Assembly (NCBI RefSeq): GCF_963675165.1
Contig: NW_026986602.1
Coordinates: forward strand, 1-36,179
From: Halichondria panicea
Taxonomy: Eukaryota; Porifera; Demospongiae; Suberitida; Halichondriidae
Direction: 5' to 3'
DNA: 36,179 nucleotides
The position numbers and the translations under genes were made by a program. Below the pieces are notes generated by a model, which saw only the letters and a program-made list of their open reading frames with translations, made no database searches and was not told the origin of the DNA. Position 1 is the stretch's first letter, and every line of letters begins with the position of its first letter. Shown piece by piece: positions 10,591 to 20,322 of this stretch.

Positions 10591-12118
10591 AATTTGCTCT
10601 CATGTCTTAATAATCTCTGATCCGATCATACCCCGTGACCAATTCTCGAGTTTCACAAGGCTAACAAGAGTCACCGCTTGGGTGAAAAGATTTGTGAACA
10701 ATTTCCAAGCCAAAGTGAAAAAACTGGCACCAAGAATTGGCCCCCTCAGCGTGATTGAATTGGAACAAGCTGAGGTGTACTGGCTACGTGTGTGTCAAAC
10801 TGATTCATTCAGCTCGGAGATTGAAGCCCTCAAGAAGAAAGCTCATCTTCTCAAATCTAGTCGTTTGATATCTCTTCGTCCATTGATTGACGACAAACAG
10901 CTCTTACGTGTGGGCGGTCGTCAAGAAAATGCACCGTCATCTTATGACACACGGCATCCGGTGATCCTTCACGGAAGTCATCCGATCAGCAAACTGCTCA
11001 TTCGCAGAGAGCACATACGTCTGCTACATGCTGGTCCTTTGCTAGTTGCTGCATCACTTAGTGGCCAATATCATTTTATTGGTGGCAAGAAGTCTATCAG
11101 ATCGATCACTCGTAGCTGTGTCATTTGTCGACGTACATCTCTGAGAACTGAATCCCCATTGATGGGTCAGTTGCTTAAGGAACGAGTCACTCCTGACTCC
11201 GTGTTTGATAGAGTTGGTACGCTGGGCCAATATACGTAAAACACGGCTATGTACGCAAATCAGTGGTAATCAAAGCGTACATTTGTGTTTTCGTGTCTCT
11301 CTCCGTTAAAGCCGTACATATCGAACTCGTATCGGATCTGACATCTGAATCATTTATTGCCTGTCTAAGACGCTTCATAGCTCGTAGAGGGAAACCAACC
11401 CTTATGTGGAGTGATCATGGCACGAATTTTGTTGGAGCTGCTAGACAGATCAAGGAATTATACGACTTTCTAAGCCAAACCAAGACTTCAGAGCTCGTGT
11501 CGGATTTTTGTACAAATCAAATGGGAATTCATTCCAGAGAGAGCACCACACTTTGGTGGACTGTGGGAAGCAGCCGTTAAGAGCCTCAAGAACCATTTGA
11601 GGCGCATTGTCGGTACAGTTAAACTCACCTTTGAGGAAATGACCACTGTGCTAACCCAAATAGAAGCATGTCTCAACAGCAGACCCCTAACTCGTCTTCC
11701 GTGTGACGATAATGATGGTATTCAAGTATTGACACCTGGTCATTTTTTAATTGGCCGACCGTTGGTGGCCTTGGCCAATCCCGAATTTAAGCATCAAAAT
11801 CTTACACTGCTGAAACGTTGGCACCTTTGCCAATTACTCGTGAAGCACCTTTGGGACCGATGGTCTACCGAATATTTGTCAGCTATGCAACGTGTAACAA
11901 AGTGGTTATCACCCTCAACTAAAATCTCTGCGGGAGATGTTGTAATTGCTCGAGAAGACAATACCACCCCTACTCACTGGCCCCTCGCAAGAATCATTAA
12001 GACACATCCCGGAAAGGACGGTATAGTTCGAGTAGTAACTATTCGGGCAAGTTCTGGAAGAGAATATACTCGTCCCGTCGTCAAGATTGTTCCGATACTC
12101 TACGTAAAAGACAATTAG
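10590..12118 (+). pseudogene. pol: BEL/Pao integrase and DUF5641-like C-terminus
   Basis: The H-H-C-C-type zinc region is at about 11000-11160 (HIRLLHAG ... CVICRR). The integrase core follows: WSDHGTNFVGAA (about 11407-11442) contains the second catalytic Asp, and GGLWEAAVKSL (11553-11585) the catalytic Glu. A small deletion near 11212-11222 turns the normal G-x-DYAGP region into GTLGQY, removing the first catalytic Asp and shifting frame. Another shift lies near 11515-11530. The last frame (11597-12118) contains LNSRPLT, PGHFLIG and the GDVVIARED...WPLARI...RPV segment typical of DUF5641. Confidence 0.88.
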
Positions 12119-12136
12119 TCTTTGGCCGGCGGTATA

Positions 12137-12341
12137 TGTTGGAACTAGCACTGATGGAACTTCTGTATGGTACTGATCGTTTATTTCACTTGTAGTCTCA
12201 GTATTACAATGTTTTCTGTTTTCGTATAATTAGAATCACAAAATGATAAAATGTGTTGAAGTGAATTTAATGATGAGTTGTTGCAAAGTGTGAAACTAAC
12301 TAACTAGCCTTATTAATACAAGAGAGTAGGACCTACTAACA
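12137..12341 (+). repeat. 3' LTR of BEL/Pao element
   Basis: 205 bp, 204 of them identical to the 5' LTR (A at gagtaggacc). It is followed by the target duplication GTCGC at 12342-12346. Confidence 0.95.
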
Positions 12342-12430
12342 GTCGCTCTGAGTCTGATTGCACTGGTTGTGTGTGCCCTAGTTAGTGTAGACTGTCAAAC
12401 GTGTATAGCTGCTCTAGTTGTGCTTGGTTG

Positions 12431-12710
12431 TATGGAACGCCAAATAGGTCAAAAATACATCCCACTTCAAGGGGGTGTCTCACACATCTATCGGTTGCTT
12501 TGCACACATCGATCTTTACCCACTTGTACACTTTTGACATCTATTGACTACTTGACATTTATCGACTACCTGACATTTATCGACTAATTGACATCTATCG
12601 ACTACTTGACATCTACTGCTACGTATACTTACATCTATCAGCTAGTTGACATCCATCAACTACTTGACATCTATCAGCTACTTGACATCTATCGACTACT
12701 TGAGGTTAGT
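12431..12710 (+). repeat. Left TIR with subterminal 18-bp repeats
   Basis: About 105 bp of unique terminal sequence is followed by eight or so copies of acttgacatctatcgact-like units. It is the inverse of 16195-16445. One irregular unit (ctactgctacgtatacttac) is conserved in both ends, so the two ends were homogenised or are young. Confidence 0.88.
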
Positions 12711-12756
12711 ATCCTTTTAGTGAAGTTAGTGTTACAATATTGATTTAATGTTATAG

Positions 12757-14273
12757 GAGATCGAGGATGCCTTACTTAAACAGGCTTTGACAGAGAGCAA
12801 GCAACCTGACACTCAACATAAATCGTAAGCTTTAAATTTCACTATAACACTTTTTATACCTGTACTGTGTGCAGTGTGATGGTCAGCTCTCTTTCTTGCT
12901 TGCTGAATGAAGCTTCTGTCTGAGTATCGGTTCAAGGAATATCATTAGATCCCAATACGACGCACTCATGTGTTAGTAGATGCACTCAGAGCTGCAAGGC
13001 GGCCTGCATTTACAAGCATCAAGACATTGACGGTTAGAATAAGGATTAATGGTGTATAAACACTCTACATTATGTTCTAATTAAGGTTCACTTTGTAAGT
13101 GAGGAAGCAGAAGATGGTGGAGGCCCATCCAGGGAGTTTTGGTGCCTGTTGGGGAAAGAGATAGCTCAGTCCATGTTTGAGGGCCATGCGAACAGTAAGG
13201 TTGTGCGGCACGATTTATTGGCTTTGCAGGTATTTTGATGTAAAAGTGTGTATGCGTAGTCGCTGACATACACTTTTTTATACAGGGTGAGAAGTTTCTT
13301 CTCGTAGGAAAATTGATGACCATGGGAATCACTCAGGGTGGTAGTGGTTTCTCCTTTTTTGGAAGTAGTCTCTACGCATACTTGTGTGGTGTTAAAATCT
13401 GTGATATTGACATACCTGATGAAGAAGTACCAAATACTAACGTCCGGATCCTTATTCAGAAGGTATATAATATTATCTATATAATTATGTGTATAATTCA
13501 ACACTGTACCTGCAGATCAATGATGCTGCTGATGACAAAGACCTAAAAGATTGTATCCTTGATGAATGTGACACCATTGTGAATGCCGGGTACAGCAAGC
13601 CACTTTTTACCTCGACGCAAGCAGACAAAGTTGAGATAGTGAAGACACTAAAACTCTACTACACTCTTCTCGAGTCTTTAGCAGAGATTAACCAGCTCAA
13701 GGAGGGATTGCAAGTGAACGGTGTGGGAGAAGCAATTGTGAAGTACCCTGAACTAATGAGGCCTCTATTTGTGCACAATAACACACAAGTTCTGACTGCT
13801 GGTAAGTGTCGTGTGTAACTGGTAACCATAATTAGTTTTGTTGTAATTATTGCAGAGACCATGAAGGCCATGTTCAAAATCACCCACTTTTCACCTAAGG
13901 GCTCAAATGATCTTGCTAAAGAAGAGGCTACTTACATGCTGTTTGTAGATTTTCTGTACGATTGTGAATGTGTTGAAGGTATGAACTATAATTGCAGTGT
14001 GCCTGTTATCATTAGGCTAATACTGTAGGTGACTCGGAGGATTCTGTCAGTCTTAAGACCATTCTTTCTTTTACTACTGGTTCAGAGTCTGTTCCACCGA
14101 TGGGATTTGATAACTCTTTGGGTCTGAGATTTAACGATACCAATGTGTTTCCCACGTCGTCCACTTGTGCGTTGGAGCTAACCCTGCCCTCCAAGTATTA
14201 TAACAATCCAGAGGAGTTTAAAAAGAAAATGGTATATGGTATGAAAAACCATGGAGGATTTGGTTGCCTATAA
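12757..14273 (+). CDS. UIM plus HECT-like ubiquitin ligase carried by transposon
   Basis: The seven exons are 12757-12824, 12875-13032, 13086-13229, 13286-13462, 13516-13801, 13856-13978 and 14029-14273, with GT-AG introns of 50-56 nt. The first encodes IEDALLKQALTES, a match to the ubiquitin-interacting motif L-x-x-A-L-x-x-S with acidic residues before it. Later exons give ALRAARRPAF, FVSEEAEDGGGPSREFW and FTTGSESVPPMGF. The last ends in the HECT C-lobe pattern STCALELTLP, whose Cys codon at 14166-14168 would be the ubiquitin-accepting residue, then GGFGCL and stop. HECT enzymes transfer ubiquitin through this Cys; here the domain resembles the G2E3-like HECT-like group. The second exon contains an apparent one-base frameshift (about 12915-12930) and a TAG at 12946-12948. 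No start codon was found, so the 5' end is incomplete or lost. The other exons join in phase. Confidence 0.82.
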
Positions 14274-14453
14274 GCACTGCAATAAAATGAACATATACTC
14301 TTTTTGTGTTTGACAAAACCTATTAACCCTATATCACTTTCATACTTTATCATGATTCTTTCGAACATAATTATACTCTTTTTGTGTTCTATTCACCCTG
14401 TATCACTTTCATACTTTATCATGATTCTTTCAATATCATTATGTTACATCATT

Positions 14454-15940
14454 CTAAATAGACAGACATCTAGCTACTAAGTCTTTGGTGCGACCAAACA
14501 ACAATATGCCATAGTCATCACAAACAGCAAGTGGGTTCACCTCTTCTTTAAGCATACTAAACTGTGCATCAGACAGTGGGCAATTAGTGCTTGGGACTGC
14601 AACCCCATCTTGGGACTCGATACAAGGGAGGCCGTTCCAATCTATTCCATAATCTCCCTGTAATAATAGTTAGGAAATAATTAAACACAATGCTTATACT
14701 CTGACCCACCAGTTTCAAATACATTTTGTACATCGTACTACATGCACAGACTTCGTAAACTAATGAAGGTAAACACATCACTAATACTTACAATTGATGA
14801 ATCATCCAATACTCCTTGTAATGCTGCTCCATCTGTTGTTAGTGAGGTCATTCCCTCTATCCAAAGCTGGTATGGCGTCCTATTGCCTTCAGTTCTCAAT
14901 CTGTGATGGCTATAGCTCTCGCGGAAAACATTTAGTTGTTGTTGAATACGTGGAAGAAACACGAAGTGTAATGCAAATATATCCACTTCATCTGTAGGAT
15001 CTAATAAACTGTTGTCTTCGAGAGCATAGAACAACCGGTAAAACATACACAGACAACCAACAAATACGTCTCTCCACAATCTTTCGATCCGTTGGTTGTG
15101 GACACTTTTCCCTACAATACAGCTACCTCTACCAGGACCTCGTTCAGGATTTGAAAGCATGTATTCTGAGACTTTAACGTTTTCGCCTCCTTTATCACAC
15201 CGCACACGTGAAGGTAAACCATAACAAGAAACAGCGTGCAAAAAACACTGTAGTACAGTCTCAGATTTGTTGTTAGTAGACGCTTTTAAATAGATTGGTA
15301 ATCGAGAAAAACCATCAATGCCTCCATGCACTACTATTCTCCAGCGTATTAATTTGTGGTGCCCATCTATGTGCCACAAGCTATTAGGCATAGGTACACT
15401 ATATCTCCTGCGGTGTAAGGCTCGTCTCAGACGTCTTTGTACTCCTGTTTCATCAATACGAGAAAGGCTCTCTCTTACTCGATATCGTTGTATTCTTATC
15501 CCTTTCCCTCTTAGATAACCATCATAAGTATATTGTCCACTGTTTGGAAACTGGTGAACAAAATCAGCAGTAATAATATCCAAGTCAGATTCGGAGATGT
15601 CTGTGCGCTGTAATTTGTTTTCAAATCCAAACTGTATTATTCTTCGCTTGACAGTGCTCTCAGATACATGAAGCACGTGTGCAATATCTCTAACTCTAAA
15701 ATCAAACGACAAAAGGTGCTCCAACTGAGTCTCAGACACGTTCACACAAGGTCTCCCTCTTCTGTGACTATCTCTTAGGCAATTTACTTCAATATACTTA
15801 TACACTTCTGTTACTGCATCAACAATGGCATCTCCACACCCAGCTGGAAACAAGTCAGAGGCATAAACAACAACTTCGAGAATGTCTTCACACTGATGAA
15901 GTAGACTGTGCACATTGGAAGTTCCTTGTTCATCTTCCAC
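14454..15940 (-). CDS. Integrase-like DDE transposase, two exons
   Basis: Exon 1 is 15940-14792 and exon 2 is 14657-14454, joined in phase 0 across a 134-nt GT-AG intron, giving about 450 residues. An N-terminal helix-turn-helix (about residues 76-106, [20 protein letters not shown]) would bind the ends. The retroviral-integrase-type core shows WHIDGHHKL (Asp192), VRCDKGGEN (Asp249) and [12 protein letters not shown] (Glu286), a DD36E triad with all three residues intact. The C-terminal exon (YGIDWNGLP ... YGILLFGR) belongs to the same family. The open frame has no ATG at its 5' end. An ATG-led frame just upstream (from about 16013) runs into a stop 20 codons later in another frame, so the start is uncertain: either a small 5' exon or a one-base lesion. 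It lies convergent to the HECT-like gene inside shared TIRs. Confidence 0.88.
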
Positions 15941-16194
15941 TTGAATAGTCCTTATACCATCTCCAATATTGTTAGAAACTTGATCATTTCATCAGAGCTA
16001 ACATGAAGAGCCATGACTAGACTAGATTACTACTACACTGCACTGTACTACTTCTCACAGGTACGTAGGTACATGTACTCTGACCTAACGTTGGACCATG
16101 CCCTGTGGGGTGGGGCTACAATGGGTGGGGCCACGCCCAACTAGATTATGTACATGGATAGTGTCAAAGTATAGTTGGGCGGATTCCAACTAGT

Positions 16195-16445
16195 GTCAAG
16201 TAGTATCATATCGGATAGATGTCAAGTAGTTGATAGATGTAAGTATACGTAGCAGTAGATGTCAAGTAGTCGATAGATGTCAAGTAGTCGATAGATGTCA
16301 AGTAGTCGATAGATGTCAAGTAGTCTATACTATAGATGTCAAAAGTGTACAAGTGGGTAAAGATCGATGTGTGCAAAGCAACCGATAGATGTGTGAGACA
16401 CCCCTATGAAGTGGGATGTATTTTTGACCTATTTGGCGTTCCATA
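16195..16445 (-). repeat. Right TIR with subterminal 18-bp repeats
   Basis: Inverse of the left TIR. It contains repeated gtcgatagatgtcaagta units and then the unique terminal block ending ggcgttccata. Confidence 0.88.
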
Positions 16446-17753
16446 TTATGGTTGGTCTATATATAGTTGCTGTATAGTTAGCCTGGTTGATGTAGTTGCT
16501 ATATAGTTGCTCTGGTTGCTGTAGTTGCTCTAGTTGCTGCTGGTTGCTCTGGTTGATGTAGTTGCTGTAGTTGCTGTAGTTGCTGTAGTTGCTATATAGT
16601 TGCTCTGGTTGATGCATGTAGTTGCTCTGGTTGCTGCGGTTGCTCTGGTACGTTGCTCTGGTTGCTGTAATTGCTCTGGTTGTTCTGGTTGCTGTAGTTG
16701 CTTTGGTTGCTGTAGTTGCTATTAATAGTTGCTCTAGTTGATGTAGTTGCTCTGGTTGCTGTAGTTGCTCTGGTTGCTGCAGTTGCTCTGGTTGCCCTGG
16801 TTGCTGTAGTTGCTGTAGTTGCTCTGGTTGCTGCGGTTGCTCTGCCTCTGGTTGCTCTGGTTGCTGTAGTTGCTATAGTTGCTCTGGTTGATGTGGTTGC
16901 TGTAGTTGCTATAGTTGGTCTGGTTGCTCTGGTTGCTGTAGTTGCTTTTGTTGCTCTGGTTGCTCTGGTTGATGTATAGTTGCTGTAGTTGCTCTGGTTG
17001 TTCTGGTTGCTGTAGTTGCTCTGGTTGCTATAGTTGCTCTGGTTGCTGTAGTTGCTCTGGTTGCTCTGGTTGCTGTATAGTTGTTCTGGTTGTTCTTTGC
17101 TGTACTTACTCTGGTTGCTGGTTACTATATAGTTGCTCTGGTTGCTGTAGTTGCTATAGTTGCTCTGGTTGCTGTAGTTGCTCTGGTTGTTCTGGTTGCT
17201 GTAGTTGCTCTGGTTGTTCTGGTTGCTTTAGTTGCTATAGTTGCTCCTCTGGTTGCTGTAGTTGCTGTAGTTGCTCTGGTTGCTGTAGTTGCTATAGTTG
17301 TTCTGGTTGCTGTAGTTGCTATACAGTTGCTCTGGTTGCTGTAGTTGCTCTGGTTGCTGTATAGTTGCTGTAGTTGCTCTCCATGGTTGCTGTAGTTGCT
17401 GTAGTTGCTCTGGTTGCTGTGGTTGCTGTAGTTGTTCTGGTTGCTGTAGTTGCTGTAGTTGCTCTGGTTGCTGTAGTTGCTGCATGTAGTTGCTCTGGTT
17501 GCTGAAGTTGCTGTAGTTGCTGTAGTTGCTCTGGTTGCTGTAGTTGCTCTGGTTGCTGTAGTTGCTGTAGTTGCTCTGGTTGCTGTAGTTGCTCTGGTTG
17601 CTGTAGTTGCTGTAGTTGCTCTGGTTGCAGTAGTTGCTCTGGTTGCTGTAGTTGCTCTGGTTGCTGAGTTGCTGTAGTTGCTCTGGTTGCTGTAGTTGCT
17701 GTAGTTGCTCTGGTTGCTGTAGTTGCTGTATAGTTGCTCTGGTTGCTGTAGTT
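16446..17753. repeat. GTTGCT-based minisatellite, left part
   Basis: Dense tandem array of gttgctgta, gttgctctg and ggttgctgta hexamer/nonamer combinations, mostly in 18-bp higher-order units. It abuts the transposon end at 16445 and continues at 18698 after a dispersed repeat. The spurious frames read VALVAVVALV or CSGCCSCSGC. It is not a gene. Confidence 0.93.
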
Positions 17754-18697
17754 ATGCCTCGAGGCGTAGCCGCACGAGGGATACGGTAAAGCTGACTGTG
17801 TGTGTGTGTGTCTGTGTGTCTGTGTGTCTGTTCCAGCTGTAACTGCTCAACGGTTGCAATGCGACGAAAACTAACAGCTTCTATAGGCTTCTAGCCACGT
17901 TCTCTTGGATTTTGATTCGTGGATTAGCAAACTAAAGCTTCTTTCTCGAGTTATGGCTAGTTTGACTCACATTGAAGGCTGTTGCAGTCTCTTCAGAATC
18001 TTTCATAGCATCATCTGTCCGCACAAACTTTCTATTCAACATATGAGTTAGCCTTGCACTAAAGCGCTAGCTTTTTGTTAGCTACAAGACTCAGAAAATA
18101 CCTGTTAAAACAGCTAGCTAGCAGTAGCCATTTGTGAAATTGATCTCTTTGGACACACCCTTTAATTATTCCTATGGATGTAATGCGCATGCGCGCTCAT
18201 TCCCCAGATCCTCCTGGCAGAATCATATTTTTCTTGAGGGCCTGGTAAGCCACAAAACACTACTATAGATAACAATATGTATGTACACAAGTCTTTTCTT
18301 CTTAAATATTATAATTATACACTGCATGAACTACAGATACAATTTTCTTCTTTCTTGAGGTCCTGGTATTAAAGCCACATAATACAACAATAGATGCATG
18401 TAATAAGTCTTTTCTTCTCAGTGACTTTATATAGATAAGCTAACTTTATGAAATAATTATGCACTTCCGCTTATAATTAATTGAAAACAAAATCTTCTTC
18501 TTTGTTGCTTCCTAGATCCTTGAGGTCCTGGTATAAGCAGCCACAAAACACAACAATGATACCATAATTATACAATTGCAAGTCAGTTTTAGACAGATTA
18601 TTTTATACACTTTTTCCTCTTCTATACTTTCTCTTCTATACTTTTGAGCGAAAGTAAATCATGGCGAGAGGCATTAGCACAGCGCCAGCTTGAACAC
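17754..18697. mobile_element. 944-bp dispersed repeat, copy A
   Basis: Begins atgcctcgaggcgtagccgc and ends ccagcttgaacac. It is nearly identical over most of its length to 25795-26693. It splits the GTTGCT minisatellite and is flanked by tagtt at 17749-17753 and 18698-18702, consistent with a 5-bp target duplication. No open reading frame or TIR is evident, so it is an unclassified non-autonomous element. Confidence 0.8.
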
Positions 18698-18960
18698 TAG
18701 TTGCTATAGTTGCTATAGTTGCTATAGTTGTTCTGGTTGCTGTAGTTGCTGTAGTTGCTCTGGTTGCTGTAGTTGCTCTGGTTGCTGTAGTTGCTGTAGT
18801 TGCTCTGGTTGCTGTAGTTGCTGCAGTTGCTCTGGTTGCTCTGGTTGCTTTGGTTGCTGCATGTAGTTGCTCTGGTTGCTCTGGTTGCTTTGGTTGCTCT
18901 GGTTGCTGTAGTTGCTCTGGTTGTTCTGGTTGCTAGCTAGCTGTATAGTTGCTCTGGTCG
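18698..18960. repeat. GTTGCT-based minisatellite, right part
   Basis: Continuation of the array at 16446-17753 after the dispersed repeat. Confidence 0.92.
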
Positions 18961-19710
18961 CTCTTGATTAGAGTTGGTGGTGCGCTGATATTCGTGGTGG
19001 GCATCAAGTTCCAACCTTGTAATACGATTGCATTTAGTTGCGCTGTAGTGTTTGGCTTTGACAATGAGTTTTTTGTGCGGGTGCGACCAGTAACAAATGT
19101 TATGTGATCTCATAATTATGTTGAAGTTATCCGATGGTTTTTTAATGACTTTACGAAACATAAAACACTTGCGACATGATTCGGTTTTGAAATTCATGTG
19201 TGGTCAACTATTTTGGTACCATGCATGCTGTATCAATCGTAATTATAGGTCTAGATTTGACAATTCATGCAATTCCATGCAGCTAAACACCAGCCTCAAT
19301 AATAACCATCACCCCTTTTACCAGATGCATTCATGGTTATCGTATCTGAAGAAAGTTTCTTTCTATAATCAGTGCAAGTTTGCATGAGTCTCTTCAAAGG
19401 AATTTAAGTGGTTGCATGGTCCCCATCATACAACGGACACTATATTGAGATTGTATCATGAATCTTACTTTTATTTGCCATGTATTTTCTTTGTATGAAG
19501 CACACGAGTCCTATACATAGTCACTGTTATAGCTATTAAACATGCATGTATCAATGAAAGATCTAGCACCCCTTATAGTCAAGATTGTACTGAATACAGT
19601 TCAATCAGTACGTATTTTATGGCTGAACAAAATATAATGTAGATCTGTTATAGCTCCAGATATTCATTACGTAGTCGCATGCATGTATTCACCAGCATTT
19701 CAACAACATG
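18961..19710. other. No gene recognised
   Basis: AT-rich sequence with only short frames. I see nothing I can name. It may contain the 3' end of the mobile element whose gene lies to the right. Confidence 0.4.
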
Positions 19711-20322
19711 ATATTAAGGTGGAATAGTATACAGCAATGAACATATTATCATGCGATAAATCAAATCAAACAGCTGAGTAATAATGAAAAGTAATATTTT
19801 AAAATTACTTTCAGTCTTTTCTTTGCCTTTTCCTTGATTTTGAAATACTTCCACAGTGGAGGCTGTCAAGTAGAGATGCTTCATCTTCTGGGACCTTTTC
19901 GGTGGCACTGCTGGTGGTGATAACTTGAGCGGTGACTGCTGGGGTGGTGGTGATAACTTTAGCGGTGACTGCACGGGGGATAACTTGAGTAGTAACTGCT
20001 GGGGTGGTGATAACTTGAGCGGTGGCGGCAGTGGCACAGTTGGTTTTGGTGACTGTAGGTATCATAATATTTTTAGCAAAGTTAATTCGAGAATGAATTT
20101 GGTTGCTTGTCTTCTGCCTGAATACAGTATCGTTTTTCAGGGGTATTGCACAGAATGTAGACATAGAGTAGTAGACAATGTCATTGTATGTGCTAACAAT
20201 GTCGATGGTGGAGTCTTTTTTTTGGTATGTTAATATCTCGTCCAATACAATGGACTCAAACCCTGACCAGATACCAGTGGATAGAATCTCTCCTGTCTCG
20301 AGAGCAAACTTTTGCTTCTTGG

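Larger units (their letters stand above)
6160..12341 (+). mobile_element. BEL/Pao LTR retrotransposon, full length, inactive
   Basis: The 6182-bp element is bounded by 205-bp direct LTRs (TG...CA) and by the 5-bp target duplication GTCGC at 6155-6159 and 12342-12346. The internal order is a DUF1759-type Gag with CCHC knuckles, aspartic protease, reverse transcriptase, RNase H, integrase and a C-terminal DUF5641-like segment, which is the BEL/Pao order. The two LTRs differ at a single base, implying a young insertion. The coding region carries at least seven frame breaks, described in the gag and pol entries. No env-like frame is present. The sequence just before the 3' LTR, ggccggcggtata, is a purine-poor version of a polypurine tract. 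Confidence 0.95.
12431..16445. mobile_element. DNA transposon with HECT-like E3 and DDE transposase
   Basis: Terminal inverted repeats begin tatggaacgccaaataggtc at 12431 and end with its inverse at 16445. They match almost perfectly for about 105 bp, then continue through subterminal 18-bp repeats to roughly 12710 and 16195. Two convergent genes lie inside: an integrase-like DDE transposase on the minus strand and a HECT-like gene on the plus strand, ending 180 bp apart. No clear target duplication is seen beyond a possible TA, perhaps because both flanks are low-complexity. The integrase-type DDE and long TIRs suggest a Ginger- or IS3EU-like superfamily, which I cannot settle by eye. Confidence 0.85.

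Noticed and set aside
16716-17677. Long hydrophobic Val/Ala/Leu frames resembling membrane proteins
   Set aside because: They are translations of the GTTGCT minisatellite; the opposite strand is equally open with Gln-rich frames.
19714-20037. Proline-rich minus-strand frame
   Set aside because: It is an alternative-frame reading of the ITTPAV-rich tail of the OTU/CXC gene, whose frame continues with the upstream conserved segment.
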